From NCBI GenBank assembly GCA_032718565.1, contig JAVGVS010000004.1, positions 8,657,814 through 8,721,813 on the forward strand: 64,000 bases of DNA. Direction: 5' to 3'. A program made the position numbers and the translations under genes. This document shows, in pieces, positions 63,641 through 64,000 of the stretch. Below the pieces are notes generated by a model, which searched no databases, was not told where the DNA came from, and worked only from the letters and a program-made list of their open reading frames with translations. Numbering within the stretch: position 1 is the stretch's first letter; each line of letters starts with the position of its first letter. The DNA comes from Distichodus sexfasciatus. Taxonomy: Eukaryota; Chordata; Actinopteri; Characiformes; Distichodontidae.

Positions 63641-64000
63641 GATGCTAAGGACGGAGCTGCGAGGCAACAGGAGAAGAGGAAAGGTCTAAGAGGAGAGGAA
63701 TGGATTTGGTGAGAGAGGATGTGCAGGTTGTTGGGGTGAAAGATGATGATGTAGAGGACAGAAAGAAATGGAGACAGATGATTCGCTGCAGCGACCTCTA
63801 ACAGGAGCAACAAAAAGAAGAAAAATTGGCAAAGACTCTTTAAAGACAATATCATGAAGGACAAGAATTGCTTGTGAAGAGGTGGGGAATGAGAGCTGCT
63901 GATAGGTTATACAGAAGACTTTCAAAAACTGAATTAGAAGCACTACGTATGCAGCATGCCACTGTCTGAGTGAACTTATATCACATACAGTATATCTACA
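63641..64000. other. Unassigned, purine-rich stretch to window end
   Basis: Purine-biased DNA with 'gctgatgaagg'-like words and no recognised feature. Phrases such as 'gaggggaatggagacagatg'-type pattern at 63,760-63,790 ('gaaatggagacagatgattc') resemble decayed LINE-like coding DNA, but nothing can be assigned. Confidence 0.3.

Overview
This window looks like vertebrate nuclear DNA, almost certainly from a teleost fish. The base composition is AT-rich, CA/GT, GATA and GA microsatellites are abundant, and tRNA-derived SINEs, hAT and Tc1/mariner MITEs, a Ty3/Gypsy chromovirus-type remnant and a Rex1/L2-like LINE are packed together. An ostariophysan (catfish, characin or similar) is my guess, from the general look of the repeats only. 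I see no intact protein-coding gene, no rRNA or standalone tRNA gene, no CRISPR array and no bacterial signature. Every coding-like stretch I can recognise belongs to a decayed mobile element or to a frameshifted THAP-domain remnant. The region is best read as intergenic or intronic DNA.

Layout. 0-13 kb: dispersed repeats, a tandem region of 'ggtaccagtt'-type sequence, SINEs and AT-rich minisatellite DNA. 12.8-15.2 kb: a roughly 50-60 bp minisatellite split by about 1.6 kb of other sequence that itself holds a tandem ~600 bp duplication. 17.2-19.7 kb: TTAA-bounded, piggyBac-like ends. 22.1-26.7 kb: nested mobile elements, namely a palindromic repeat interrupted by a 1.2 kb hAT element with a perfect 8-bp target duplication, followed by a Gypsy remnant with two LTRs. 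28.76-30.92 kb: a striking tandem array of a ~36-bp unit that matches one arm of that palindromic repeat. 34.3 kb: THAP remnant. 36.3 kb: hAT-type MITE. 39.86-40.91 kb: a 1,054-bp Tc1/mariner-superfamily element with TA target duplication and a decayed transposase. 41.0-42.65 kb: a 5'-truncated LINE. 43-64 kb: SINEs (two pairs head-to-head, one chimeric), MITEs, purine/pyrimidine tracts, minisatellites, and unique higher-complexity islands.

How the parts relate. Nothing here forms a pathway. What can be followed is history: which repeat inserted into which, which repeat unit was amplified, and which unique islands escaped insertion. Several islands (near 32.5, 35.6, 43.0, 48.0, 54.8, 55.6-56.3 and 62.0 kb) have the homeodomain-like TAAT/ATTA content and balanced composition typical of conserved non-coding elements, but conservation cannot be judged from one sequence. 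Boundaries of dispersed repeats are estimated by eye except where inverted repeats or target duplications fix them.
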